Source: Blastocatellia bacterium
GTDB taxonomy: Bacteria; Acidobacteriota; Blastocatellia; Pyrinomonadales; Pyrinomonadaceae
DNA length: 14,303 nucleotides
Direction: 5' to 3'
NCBI GenBank assembly: GCA_003175865.1
Contig: PSRF01000207.1
Coordinates: 1-14,303, forward strand
Part shown: one piece after another, positions 6,931 to 14,303 of the stretch
Numbering within the stretch: the stretch's first letter is position 1
Layout of the letters: each line of letters opens with the position of its first letter
Made by a program: the position numbers and the translations under genes
Notes under the pieces: generated by a model
What the model was told of the DNA's origin: nothing
Databases searched by the model: none
The model's input: only the letters and a program-made list of their open reading frames with translations

Positions 6931-7033
6931 TAGTGCTGGGAGCGCAGGCGTCCTCGCCTGCCTGTGTGGAGTCTGTGCTAATTGGATTTAAATCAGCAGC
7001 GGCAGGCGAGGACGCCTTGCGCTCCCAGCACTA
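6931..7033. repeat. Long near-perfect inverted repeat upstream of the aspartase gene
   Basis: The left arm 6931-6962 and right arm 7001-7033 are complementary throughout, except for one extra base in the right arm. The arm core is GGGAGCGCAGGCGTCCTCGC on the left. The 38-base loop carries ATTTAAAT. There is no T-run after the stem and no visible target-site duplication. It occupies most of the 167-base gap 6911-7077, so it could also block read-through from the DUF2950 gene. Its sequence differs from the other two inverted repeats in the window, so it is a separate repeat family. Confidence 0.8.
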
Positions 7034-7077
7034 TGGCCTGTCGTGCGCACGCGATCGGTTTTGGCGTGAGGTGAATC

Positions 7078-8553
7078 ATGAAAAAGTTACTAACCCTTTT
7101 TACCCTTATTTGTTTTGTCGCTGTGCCCATTGCGACAGCGCAACAGATGCGTACCGAAAAGGATCTGCTCGGTGAAAAGCAGATTCCAGCCGACGCGTAC
7201 TACGGTGTGCAAACTGCGCGAGCGCTTGAGAACTTCCCACTTTCCGGAGTCTTAATTAATCACTACCCCGGTTTTGTCGAAGCATGGGCCATGGTCAAAC
7301 TCGCGGCGGCGCGTGCCAACACCGATGTTGGTGCGATGAAGCCGGAACGATTGGCCGCAATTGAAAAAGCATGCGCTGCAATTCTCGACGGTCGTTATCA
7401 CGATCAGTTTCTCGTGGACTGGTATCAAGGTGGTGCCGGCACCTCGACCAACATGAATGCGAATGAAGTACTCGCAAACATCGGTCTCGAACTAACCGGA
7501 CACAAGAAGGGCGAGTACCAGTTTCTTGAACCTCATGATGACTTGAACATGTCGCAGTCGACCAACGACTCATATCCGACCGCGCTCAAGGTCTCCTTTC
7601 TACTTCGCAACGACAAACTGATTTCAGAACTGCAGAAGCTTGTTGCTTCATTCCGTCTAAAAGGCGACGCGTTTCTTGAGATCGTCAAAATGGGGCGAAC
7701 GGAAATGCAGGACGCCGTACCGATGACTGTCGGCCAGGAGTTTCATGCATTCGCTGCGAGCCTTGAAGACGAAATTAAGTTACTTCGCGACTCAGAAAAA
7801 TACCTTTACGCAGTCAACATGGGAGCAACTGCGATCGGCACCGGCATCAACGTGCCGAAGGGCTATGCAGAAAAATGCGCGATGCACCTTGCAAAAATAA
7901 CCGGCAAGCCGATCGTGCCAGCGACTGACATGTTGTCAGCAACGTGGGATCAGCAAGGCTTTGTCGTTTATTCGGGCGCGTTAAAGAGCCTGGCGATCAA
8001 ACTGTCGAAGATTTCGAGCGACTTGATCCTCCTGACGTCTGGTCCACGAGCCGGACTCGCTGAGATCAACTTGCCGGCCTTGCAGCCCGGTTCATCGATC
8101 ATGCCAGGAAAAGTCAATCCAGTTATTCCAGAGGTCATGAACATCGTTGCATTCCGCGTAATGGGCAATGACTACAGCGTCACGCTTGCCGCGCACAGCG
8201 GCCAGTTACAACTCAACGCGTACGAACCCTTGGCGGGTTTGGCGGTGCTCGAATCACAGGCCCTGCTCTTCAACACATCGCGGGTGTTTCGCGCGAACTG
8301 TGTCGACGGTATCACTGTGAACGAACGTGTATTGGAACGTTATCTCGAAACAACAGTTGGCATTGTTACCGCGCTCAATCCAATTGTTGGCTATGAGCGA
8401 GCGACGGAACTTGCCGGTGAAGCTTACAAGTCGGGCAAGGGAATTCTTGAGATCATCAGGGAGAAGAAGATCCTGACAGAGGATCAGATCAAACAATTGC
8501 TCGATCCAGTGAAGCTGACTGGATTGGATAAAAGCAAATATCAGAAGAAGTAA
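7078..8553 (+). CDS. aspA: Aspartate ammonia-lyase with N-terminal signal peptide
   Basis: The 491-residue protein aligns along its length with aspartase, which splits L-aspartate into fumarate and ammonia as a tetramer. Family motifs are intact: GEKQIPADAYYGVQTARALE (32-51), YQGGAGTSTNMNANEVLANI, MSQSTNDSYPTA, GRTEMQDAVPMTVGQEF and the signature GSSIMPGKVNP, whose serines are 339 and 340 and include the expected catalytic one. Fumarase class II is related, but the LLGEKQIPADAYYG opening and NEVLANIGLELTGHKKGEYQ favour aspartase. Unusually, residues 1-22 form a typical Sec signal peptide (KK, then LLTLFTLICFVAVPIA, cleavage near ATA|QQ), while the enzyme is normally cytoplasmic. An internal ATG at 7147 would give a leaderless enzyme, but ATG 7078 has the better upstream site (GTGAGGTGA) and no such site precedes 7147. 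The MFS gene follows after 17 bases. Confidence 0.92.
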   Translation: MKKLLTLFTLICFVAVPIATAQQMRTEKDLLGEKQIPADAYYGVQTARALENFPLSGVLINHYPGFVEAWAMVKLAAARANTDVGAMKPERLAAIEKACAAILDGRYHDQFLVDWYQGGAGTSTNMNANEVLANIGLELTGHKKGEYQFLEPHDDLNMSQSTNDSYPTALKVSFLLRNDKLISELQKLVASFRLKGDAFLEIVKMGRTEMQDAVPMTVGQEFHAFAASLEDEIKLLRDSEKYLYAVNMGATAIGTGINVPKGYAEKCAMHLAKITGKPIVPATDMLSATWDQQGFVVYSGALKSLAIKLSKISSDLILLTSGPRAGLAEINLPALQPGSSIMPGKVNPVIPEVMNIVAFRVMGNDYSVTLAAHSGQLQLNAYEPLAGLAVLESQALLFNTSRVFRANCVDGITVNERVLERYLETTVGIVTALNPIVGYERATELAGEAYKSGKGILEIIREKKILTEDQIKQLLDPVKLTGLDKSKYQKK

Positions 8554-8570
8554 GTCTTTGGTTTCGGCTA

Positions 8571-9845
8571 ATGGCGCAGGTAGCGACCCAAGCAATTACA
8601 AAACACGAGACGCAGACGAGCCTTAGGTTGGCAACTGTCGCGTGGGTTCTGACTGCTGTCTATTACTTCTATCAGTATGCCTTGCGATCTGCGCCAGCCG
8701 TAATGATGCCTGAACTCAGTAATGCGTTTGGGATCAGTCCTCTTGGCGTCGCGTCGATTGTCGGATTGTTCTACTACGGTTACTCGCCGTTCAGCCTCGT
8801 TGCAGGTGCGGCGATGGACAACATTGGACCAAGACGACTGTTGCCGGGTGCTGTGGCGGCAGTCGGTGTCGGCGCCTTCTTATTTGCCACTGGTAATCGT
8901 GAGCTCGCCAGCATCGGACGATTTGTACAGGGGGCCGGTGGAGTGTTCGCATTAGTCGGCGCGATCTACATCGCTACGAAGAACTTTTCACCGGCACGCG
9001 CAGCTACGCTAATTGGTGCAACCCAAATGTTTGGGATGGCCGGAGGATCGGCGGGCCAGTTTGTAGTTGGACCACTCATTGGTCAGGGATTGGGCTGGAG
9101 CACTTTCTGGATAGCAATGGGAATCGTCGGTTTGCTGATCAGCGTGGTCCTATTCTTTGTTCTTCCGAGAGACAAACGAGCGGATCTGCCAGGCAGTTGG
9201 CTAAAGAGCACCGCATCTGCCTTCGCTACTGTTTTCAAAAACCCACAGTCGATCTTGTGCGGTCTTATAGCCGGACTCTTGTTCATCCCAACCACAATTT
9301 TCGACATGATCTGGGGCGTTCGATATCTGCAGGAAGGTCATGGTCTGGACTATGGCGCAGCCGTAATGCGGTCAGCCACAGTTCCATTTGGTTGGATCAT
9401 CGGATGCCCATTGCTTGGTCTGCTTTCGGATCGTATTGGACGACGTAAGCCTGTGATCTTCGGAGCGGGGATTGTGCTATTCGCATGTCTCGCATGGATC
9501 CTATACGGCACACCCGGCGTGTTTCCGCCATACGTAGTTGGTTTGGTCGCAGGTGTTGTGTCAGGCGCTGCGATGTTGCCTTACACAATAATTAAAGAAG
9601 CTAACCCGCCTCAGTTCGGCGGCACCGCAACGGGTGTCGTCAATTTCCTGAACTTCACTTTCAGCGCGTTGCTGGGTCCGGTGTTTGGTTGGATTCTGCA
9701 ACGGGTTTCCGGTGGCGCTCACCGAATGGAGTTGGAGCACTATCAAACTGCTTTTGTACCGCTCTTGTACGGAGTGGCACTCGCAACTCTACTCACGTTG
9801 GTTTTGAAAGAAACTGGACCGGCCGTGCGCAAGGTCAAGGAATAG
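8571..9845 (+). CDS. MFS transporter, 12-TM type
   Basis: The 424-residue protein shows about twelve hydrophobic segments in two halves. The MFS signature between TM2 and TM3 appears at 79-90 (GAAMDNIGPRRL) and again in the second half at 283-294 (GLLSDRIGRRKP). A polar central loop (about 200-223) separates the halves. The TM1 region carries YYFYQYALRSAPAVMMPEL, a pattern I associate with anion/organic-acid or ProP-like MFS members; the substrate cannot be fixed from the sequence. The short gap after aspA suggests one transcript and a possible role in moving aspartate, fumarate or another dicarboxylate, which is inference only. No clear ribosome-binding site lies just before ATG 8571, so translation may depend on coupling to aspA. 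Confidence 0.88.
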   Translation: MAQVATQAITKHETQTSLRLATVAWVLTAVYYFYQYALRSAPAVMMPELSNAFGISPLGVASIVGLFYYGYSPFSLVAGAAMDNIGPRRLLPGAVAAVGVGAFLFATGNRELASIGRFVQGAGGVFALVGAIYIATKNFSPARAATLIGATQMFGMAGGSAGQFVVGPLIGQGLGWSTFWIAMGIVGLLISVVLFFVLPRDKRADLPGSWLKSTASAFATVFKNPQSILCGLIAGLLFIPTTIFDMIWGVRYLQEGHGLDYGAAVMRSATVPFGWIIGCPLLGLLSDRIGRRKPVIFGAGIVLFACLAWILYGTPGVFPPYVVGLVAGVVSGAAMLPYTIIKEANPPQFGGTATGVVNFLNFTFSALLGPVFGWILQRVSGGAHRMELEHYQTAFVPLLYGVALATLLTLVLKETGPAVRKVKE

Positions 9846-9905
9846 GGTCGTGTGTTCAGAGTTCAAACTTCTGTTTGTCAACTGAAGAAAAAGCAAAGAC
9901 TTTGA

Positions 9906-12900
9906 ATGACGAAAGGAAGGTGCGTTACGTCTGACAAGAATTACATCACTGTCGATGGAAACGAAGCTGCTGCCTCAGTTGCATTTCGCTTGAGTGAAGC
10001 GATCGCGATCTTTCCGATCACTCCGAGCTCGCCAATGGCCGAGTTCTGTGATGAATGGGCCAGCAAAGGCAAGACGAATCTTTGGGGGGTTATTCCTGAG
10101 ATTGCCGAGATGCAGTCTGAGGGCGGCGCGGCCGGTGCAGTACATGGTGCGCTTCAAGCTGGAGCACTGTCGACAACGTTCACTGCATCGCAGGGACTGC
10201 TGTTGATGATCCCCAACATGTACAAAATTGCGGGCGAGCTGTCGCCTTTCGTCATGCACGTCACAGCTCGGGCGTTGGCAACACATGCATTGTCGATCTT
10301 CGGTGATCATTCGGATGTAATGGCATGTCGCCAAACCGGCTTCGCGATGCTTTGCTCAAACTCCGTCCAGGAAGTACATGATTTCGCCGCCATTGCGCAT
10401 GCCGCAACACTCGAGTCACGTATTCCCTTTTTACATTTCTTCGACGGGTTCCGAACCTCACACGAAGTCGCGAAGGTTACTCAACTCAGTGACGACGATT
10501 TGCGGAGCCTGATTTCCGAACCGGCTATCGACGCGCATCGCGAGCGCGCGTTGACGCCAGACAAACCTGTGATCCGCGGCACCGCGCAAAATCCTGATGT
10601 GTTTTTCCAGGCACGTGAAGCTGCCAATCTTTTTTACGATCGCTGCGCAGAAATCGTCCAAAACACGATGACGCTTTTTGCCGAAAGAACTGGTCGTCGT
10701 TATGGATTGTTTGATTTCGAGGGTCATCCAGAAGCAGAACGTGTGATTGTCATCATGGGTTCGGGAGCAGAGACCGTTCATGAGACTGTAAGTGAATTAG
10801 TTGATCGTGGCGAGAAAGTAGGAGTTCTTAAGGTTCGACTTTACCGGCCCTTTGATGCGCGAGCGTTCTTATCACATCTGCCGAAATCAACTCGCAGTAT
10901 CGCCGTGCTCGATCGCACGAAAGAGCCAGGCGCGCCAGGTGATCCTCTTTATCTTGATGTTATGACGGCGCTTGGTGAAGGGCGTCGACGATCGTCATTT
11001 GATCCAAGAGTAATAGCTGGACGGTATGGCCTGTCGTCAAAAGAGTTTACTCCTGCGATGGTCAAGTCAGTTTTTGACGAACTGAGCAAACAAGATCCAC
11101 GTCCTCACTTTACGATCGGAATTATTGACGATGTGACACGCCTGTCGCTTTTGTGGGACTCATCGTTTCGAACGAAAGCTGACGACGTATCCACGTCACT
11201 GTTCTATGGTCTGGGTGCTGATGGCACTGTAGGTGCTAATAAAAACTCCATAAAGATAATCGGGCAGGAAACCGACAAGTACGTACAGGGCTATTTTGTT
11301 TACGACTCAAAGAAGTCTGGCGCAATAACAGTTTCTCACCTGCGGTCCAGTCCGAGACCGATACGTTCAGCCTATCTCATCGATCGAGCGGGTTTCGTTG
11401 CCTGTCACCAGTTTGAATTCATCGACAAGATTGACGTGCTCGAGCATGCGGCACAAGGCGCGGTGTTTTTGTTGAATGCACCGGGACCAGTGGATTCAGT
11501 ATGGGATCGACTACCCATCGAAATGCAACAGCAGATCATTGAGAAGAAGATCCGCTTCTACGCGATCGATGCATACGCCCTCGCTAAGCAGGTAGGCATG
11601 GGTGGTCGAATAAACACGATCATGCAAACTTGTTTCTTCGGTATCAGCGGAATTCTGCCGCGCGATGAAGCAATCACTCACATCAAGAAATCGATCGAGA
11701 AGAGCTATGGAAAACGTGGTCCGGAAGTCGTGAAACGGAACTGTGAAGTTGTCGATCAGGCATTGGCCCATCTGCACGAGATTCCGGTACCCGTCGCGGC
11801 GAGCGCCACACGGACCAGGCCGCCAATTGTTTCGGAACGAGCACCCGATTTTGTGCAGAAGATCACGGCGGTAATGCTTGCGGGCAAGGGTGATTTGCTT
11901 CCGGTAAGTGCGTTTTCAGTTGATGGCACATGGCCTGTAGGTACTGCCAAATGGGAGAAGCGCAACCTCGCACTCGAGATCCCGGTCTGGGATTCGAAAA
12001 TTTGCATTCAGTGCAACCAATGTGCACTCGTCTGTCCGCACGCTGCGATTAGAGCGAAGGTCTACGATGAAACGGCACTCGCTGGATCGCCTGAGACTTT
12101 CAAAACGACTGCGTATCGAGCGGCCGAATACAAAGGAAAGTCTTTTACGATTCAGGTTGCTCCTGAAGACTGCACTGGTTGTAACTTGTGCGTGAATGTT
12201 TGCCCGGCCAAAGACAGAACGAATCCGAAGCACAAAGCGATCAATATGGAACCGCAGGCGCCGTTGCGTGATGCCGAGCGTGCGAACTACGACTTCTTCC
12301 TTAACCTTCCGGAACTGGATCGCGGGAGTGTGGTGCGACTCGATCACAAAGGCTCACAGTTTCTTGAGCCACTGTTTGAGTACTCTGGCGCATGCGCTGG
12401 TTGCGGCGAGACGCCGTACCTCAAGATGCTCACCCAACTATTTGGCGATCGATTGATGATTGCGAACGCCACGGGCTGCTCATCTATTTACGGCGGAAAT
12501 CTTCCCACCACTCCTTATACGACTAACAGTGACGGCAGAGGACCAGCATGGTCCAATTCGCTGTTTGAGGATAACGCTGAATTTGGTTTCGGCTTTCGAC
12601 TCGCGCTCGATGCGCACATTAACTCTGCCCGCGTTTTGCTCGAACGCCTCGCGCCCCAAATAGGCGACACTTTACCCGGTGAGTTGCTCAATAGCGATCA
12701 AAGCAACGAAGCCGGAATATTTGCACAACGCGAACGCGTAAAAGCATTGCGCGAGAAACTATCTGCTGTGGACTCTGGGGAGGCTCGACGGCTCGAACAA
12801 CTCGCCGACTACCTCGTTAAGAAGAGTGTCTGGTTAGTTGGTGGCGACGGTTGGGCTTACGACATTGGGTACGGTGGCCTCGATCACGTCCTTGCCAGCC

Positions 12901-13529
12901 ATCGCAATGTCAACATTCTCGTTCTCGACACCGAAGTCTACTCCAATACAGGAGGACAACAGTCGAAGGCTACGCCACTCGGTGCGTCTGCGAAATTTGC
13001 AGCAAGCGGCAAGCCAATCGGCAAGAAGGATCTTGGACTGCTGGCGAACATGTATGGTCACGTTTACGTCGCGCGCGTCGCATTCGGGGCCAAGATGGTC
13101 CAAACCGCCCAGGCTTTCCTCGAAGCAGAATCGTATGACGGTCCATCACTAATCATTGCCTACAGCCATTGCATCGCTCACGGTTATGACATGGCCCAGG
13201 GCGCGTCACAACAAAAGCTCGCAGTGGAGTCAGGAGTGTGGCCGCTGTACCGCTTCGATCCGCGACGGCTCGTCAAAGGTGAAGCGCCGCTCAACCTTGA
13301 TTATGGACCACCAAAACCGAAAGTCGCCGAGTACATGCGCAACGAGTCGCGGTTCCGGATGATCGAACGCGCCGACCCGGCCCGCTTCAAACACTTTCTT
13401 GAGGAAGCTCAGGCAGCGGCGGACCGTCGTTATTCGGGCTATCAGCAGTTGGCGCAAATAAAGCTTCCATATCCGAAAAAAGATGGTGAACCAGAAGCTG
13501 GAAATGGAGGTAGTGGGCAAACGCAATGA
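9906..13529 (+). CDS. nifJ: Pyruvate:ferredoxin (flavodoxin) oxidoreductase, single chain
   Basis: The 1207-residue protein oxidises pyruvate with CoA to acetyl-CoA and CO2 and passes electrons to ferredoxin or flavodoxin in the cytoplasm. The N-terminal pyruvate-binding domain has IFPITPSSPMAEF (Thr39) and VTARALATHALSIFGDH (Arg122); these match Thr31 and Arg114 of the Desulfovibrio africanus enzyme with an offset of eight. Next come the GSGAETVHETV domain and the gamma domain (GLGADGTVGANK). Two [4Fe-4S] sites follow: Cys700/703/706/710 and Cys756/759/762/766. The C-terminal TPP domain has the proximal cluster ligands Cys830, 833, 858 and probably 1089, and GGDGWAYDIGYGG (979 on) through YSNTGGQ. 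All key residues are present. The start is odd: ATG 9906 has only a weak site and TGA directly upstream, while a strong site lies inside the ORF before an ACG. The last four bases overlap the next gene. Confidence 0.95.
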   Translation: MTKGRCVTSDKNYITVDGNEAAASVAFRLSEAIAIFPITPSSPMAEFCDEWASKGKTNLWGVIPEIAEMQSEGGAAGAVHGALQAGALSTTFTASQGLLLMIPNMYKIAGELSPFVMHVTARALATHALSIFGDHSDVMACRQTGFAMLCSNSVQEVHDFAAIAHAATLESRIPFLHFFDGFRTSHEVAKVTQLSDDDLRSLISEPAIDAHRERALTPDKPVIRGTAQNPDVFFQAREAANLFYDRCAEIVQNTMTLFAERTGRRYGLFDFEGHPEAERVIVIMGSGAETVHETVSELVDRGEKVGVLKVRLYRPFDARAFLSHLPKSTRSIAVLDRTKEPGAPGDPLYLDVMTALGEGRRRSSFDPRVIAGRYGLSSKEFTPAMVKSVFDELSKQDPRPHFTIGIIDDVTRLSLLWDSSFRTKADDVSTSLFYGLGADGTVGANKNSIKIIGQETDKYVQGYFVYDSKKSGAITVSHLRSSPRPIRSAYLIDRAGFVACHQFEFIDKIDVLEHAAQGAVFLLNAPGPVDSVWDRLPIEMQQQIIEKKIRFYAIDAYALAKQVGMGGRINTIMQTCFFGISGILPRDEAITHIKKSIEKSYGKRGPEVVKRNCEVVDQALAHLHEIPVPVAASATRTRPPIVSERAPDFVQKITAVMLAGKGDLLPVSAFSVDGTWPVGTAKWEKRNLALEIPVWDSKICIQCNQCALVCPHAAIRAKVYDETALAGSPETFKTTAYRAAEYKGKSFTIQVAPEDCTGCNLCVNVCPAKDRTNPKHKAINMEPQAPLRDAERANYDFFLNLPELDRGSVVRLDHKGSQFLEPLFEYSGACAGCGETPYLKMLTQLFGDRLMIANATGCSSIYGGNLPTTPYTTNSDGRGPAWSNSLFEDNAEFGFGFRLALDAHINSARVLLERLAPQIGDTLPGELLNSDQSNEAGIFAQRERVKALREKLSAVDSGEARRLEQLADYLVKKSVWLVGGDGWAYDIGYGGLDHVLASHRNVNILVLDTEVYSNTGGQQSKATPLGASAKFAASGKPIGKKDLGLLANMYGHVYVARVAFGAKMVQTAQAFLEAESYDGPSLIIAYSHCIAHGYDMAQGASQQKLAVESGVWPLYRFDPRRLVKGEAPLNLDYGPPKPKVAEYMRNESRFRMIERADPARFKHFLEEAQAAADRRYSGYQQLAQIKLPYPKKDGEPEAGNGGSGQTQ
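9911..9920 (+). promoter_or_regulatory. Ribosome-binding site inside the nifJ 5' end, facing an ACG codon
   Basis: GAAAGGAAGG lies after the only available ATG (9906) and 6 bases before an in-frame ACG at 9927-9929. Starting at ACG would give a protein beginning (M)SDKNYITVDGNEAA, which matches where NifJ proteins normally start. Either ACG is a non-standard start, or an ATG was lost by mutation or base-calling error and ATG 9906 is now used. Confidence 0.55.
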
Positions 13530-14303
13530 ATCTCACGACACAATACCTGGGACTTCAGTTACCACATCCACTGATTGTTGGCGCAAGTCCACTGACGGAT
13601 GACCTCGACAATGTTCGCGCGTTGGAAGATGCAGGTGCTGCGGCGCTCGTGCTTCGTTCGCTGTATGAAGAAGAGATTATCGGTGAGCAGATGTCAAACT
13701 TTTTCAACAGCGACTCTTACGACGAATCGTCGGCTGAAGCCGGCAGTTACTTTCCAGAGCTTGATTTGGCACTCGGACCGGACGAATACCTCGAACATCT
13801 GCGTCAAGTGAAAGAAGCTGTCGCTATCCCGGTGATTGCTTCGCTGAATGGTATTAGCTCGAACGGCTGGACGTCGTGTGCGCGGTTAATTGAACAGGCA
13901 GGTGCAAACGCGATCGAGTTGAATCTTTTTCATGCGGCGAGTGATGCAGATACGAGTGCTGCCGACGTAGAGCGGCAGATGATTCAAATCGTGCGCGACG
14001 TGAAGAAAGAGGTAACAATTCCCGTCGCGGCCAAGCTCTCATCGCGCTTTACTGCCTTTGCAAACTTTGCACGACAACTCGACGAAGCAGGTGTCGATGG
14101 TTTAGTGCTTTTCACTCGATTTCATCGCATCGATATCGATGTGCTCGAGCTTGAAGTGCTGCGCACTGTTGAGTTGTCAAACTCAGGCGAGCTTGAGTTG
14201 AGGCTCAAGGGTATCGCCGTGTTGGCTGGTCGAGTTCGAGCGTCACTGGCTGTTACTGGCGGCGTTCACACTGCTCTGGATGTGGTTAAAGCGAACATGG
14301 CGG
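13526..14303 (+). CDS. Dihydroorotate dehydrogenase-like FMN protein (5' part)
   Basis: ATG 13526 overlaps the nifJ stop (ATGA), and the frame stays open for 259 codons to the window end; the family is usually about 330 residues, so roughly the last fifth is missing. The barrel opens with TTQYLGLQLPHPLIVGASPL, and later strands include IPVIASLNGISSNGW, AIELNLFHAASDAD, IPVAAKLSSRF, GVDGLVLFTRFH and LAVTGGVHTALDVVKA, the last being the FMN-phosphate-binding end. This fits the DHOD-like subfamily (PRK07565 type) rather than true PyrD: the NxSCPN segment of classical enzymes is replaced by ELNLFHAASD, without the usual catalytic Cys or Ser. Its substrate is unknown. The overlap with nifJ means coupled translation and suggests a redox role tied to pyruvate oxidation, for example as an electron-handling partner. 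That last point is inference. Confidence 0.88.
   Translation, partial: MNLTTQYLGLQLPHPLIVGASPLTDDLDNVRALEDAGAAALVLRSLYEEEIIGEQMSNFFNSDSYDESSAEAGSYFPELDLALGPDEYLEHLRQVKEAVAIPVIASLNGISSNGWTSCARLIEQAGANAIELNLFHAASDADTSAADVERQMIQIVRDVKKEVTIPVAAKLSSRFTAFANFARQLDEAGVDGLVLFTRFHRIDIDVLELEVLRTVELSNSGELELRLKGIAVLAGRVRASLAVTGGVHTALDVVKANMA

Noticed and set aside
6795..7175. 126-codon + strand ORF spanning the DUF2950 end and aspA start
   Set aside because: It runs through the inverted repeat and overlaps two strong genes in another frame.
7078..8553. Class II fumarase instead of aspartase
   Set aside because: The N-terminal LLGEKQIPADAYYG and the NEVLANIGLELTGHKKGEYQ segment fit aspartase better; fumarase cannot be fully excluded without an alignment.
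13526..14303. True dihydroorotate dehydrogenase (pyrD)
   Set aside because: The NxSCPN motif and the catalytic Cys/Ser position are missing, and the neighbour is nifJ rather than pyrimidine genes.

Overview
The window looks like a chromosomal stretch of an Acidobacteriota-type bacterium (class Blastocatellia or a close relative is my best guess). This rests on gene content: exported DUF4136, DUF3300 and DUF2950 proteins, a DcaP-like porin, and a single-chain NifJ followed by a dihydroorotate-dehydrogenase-like protein. It also rests on three types of long, near-perfect inverted repeats between genes that resemble dispersed repeats I associate with these genomes. Base composition is roughly balanced. 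The taxonomy is inference, because there is no rRNA or other marker gene here. I found no tRNA, CRISPR array, transposase or phage gene.

Layout. 1-128 is the probable 3' end of an unidentified gene. 129-377 is mostly a repeat-rich spacer. 378-1614 holds two + strand genes for exported proteins: a DUF4136 protein and an unnamed 207-residue protein. They converge on a - strand ECF-type sigma factor (1708-2364), with a 28-bp-arm inverted repeat between them that probably ends transcription from both sides. A 341-bp divergent spacer containing a second, complex inverted repeat leads into a + strand run that continues to the window end. That run comprises a DcaP-like outer-membrane porin (2706-4160), a DUF3300 protein with a long Gly/Arg-rich tail (4339-5913), a DUF2950 protein (5948-6910), a third long inverted repeat, an aspartate ammonia-lyase with a signal peptide (7078-8553), an MFS transporter (8571-9845), pyruvate:ferredoxin oxidoreductase NifJ (9906-13529), and the start of a DHOD-like flavoprotein (13526-end, cut by the window).

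How they may fit together. The left half is mainly cell-envelope biology: four or five proteins carry signal peptides and one gene encodes a stress-type sigma factor with no anti-sigma gene beside it. The right half is central carbon and nitrogen metabolism. Aspartase makes fumarate and ammonia, the MFS protein moves an unknown solute, and NifJ links pyruvate to acetyl-CoA and reduced ferredoxin. The DHOD-like flavoprotein is translationally coupled to NifJ by a 4-base overlap. The most unusual points are the signal peptide on an otherwise intact aspartase, the apparent loss of the expected ATG start of nifJ (a good ribosome-binding site now precedes ACG), and the set of structurally different palindromic repeats. 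I do not see a clearly new multi-gene defence or mobile system.
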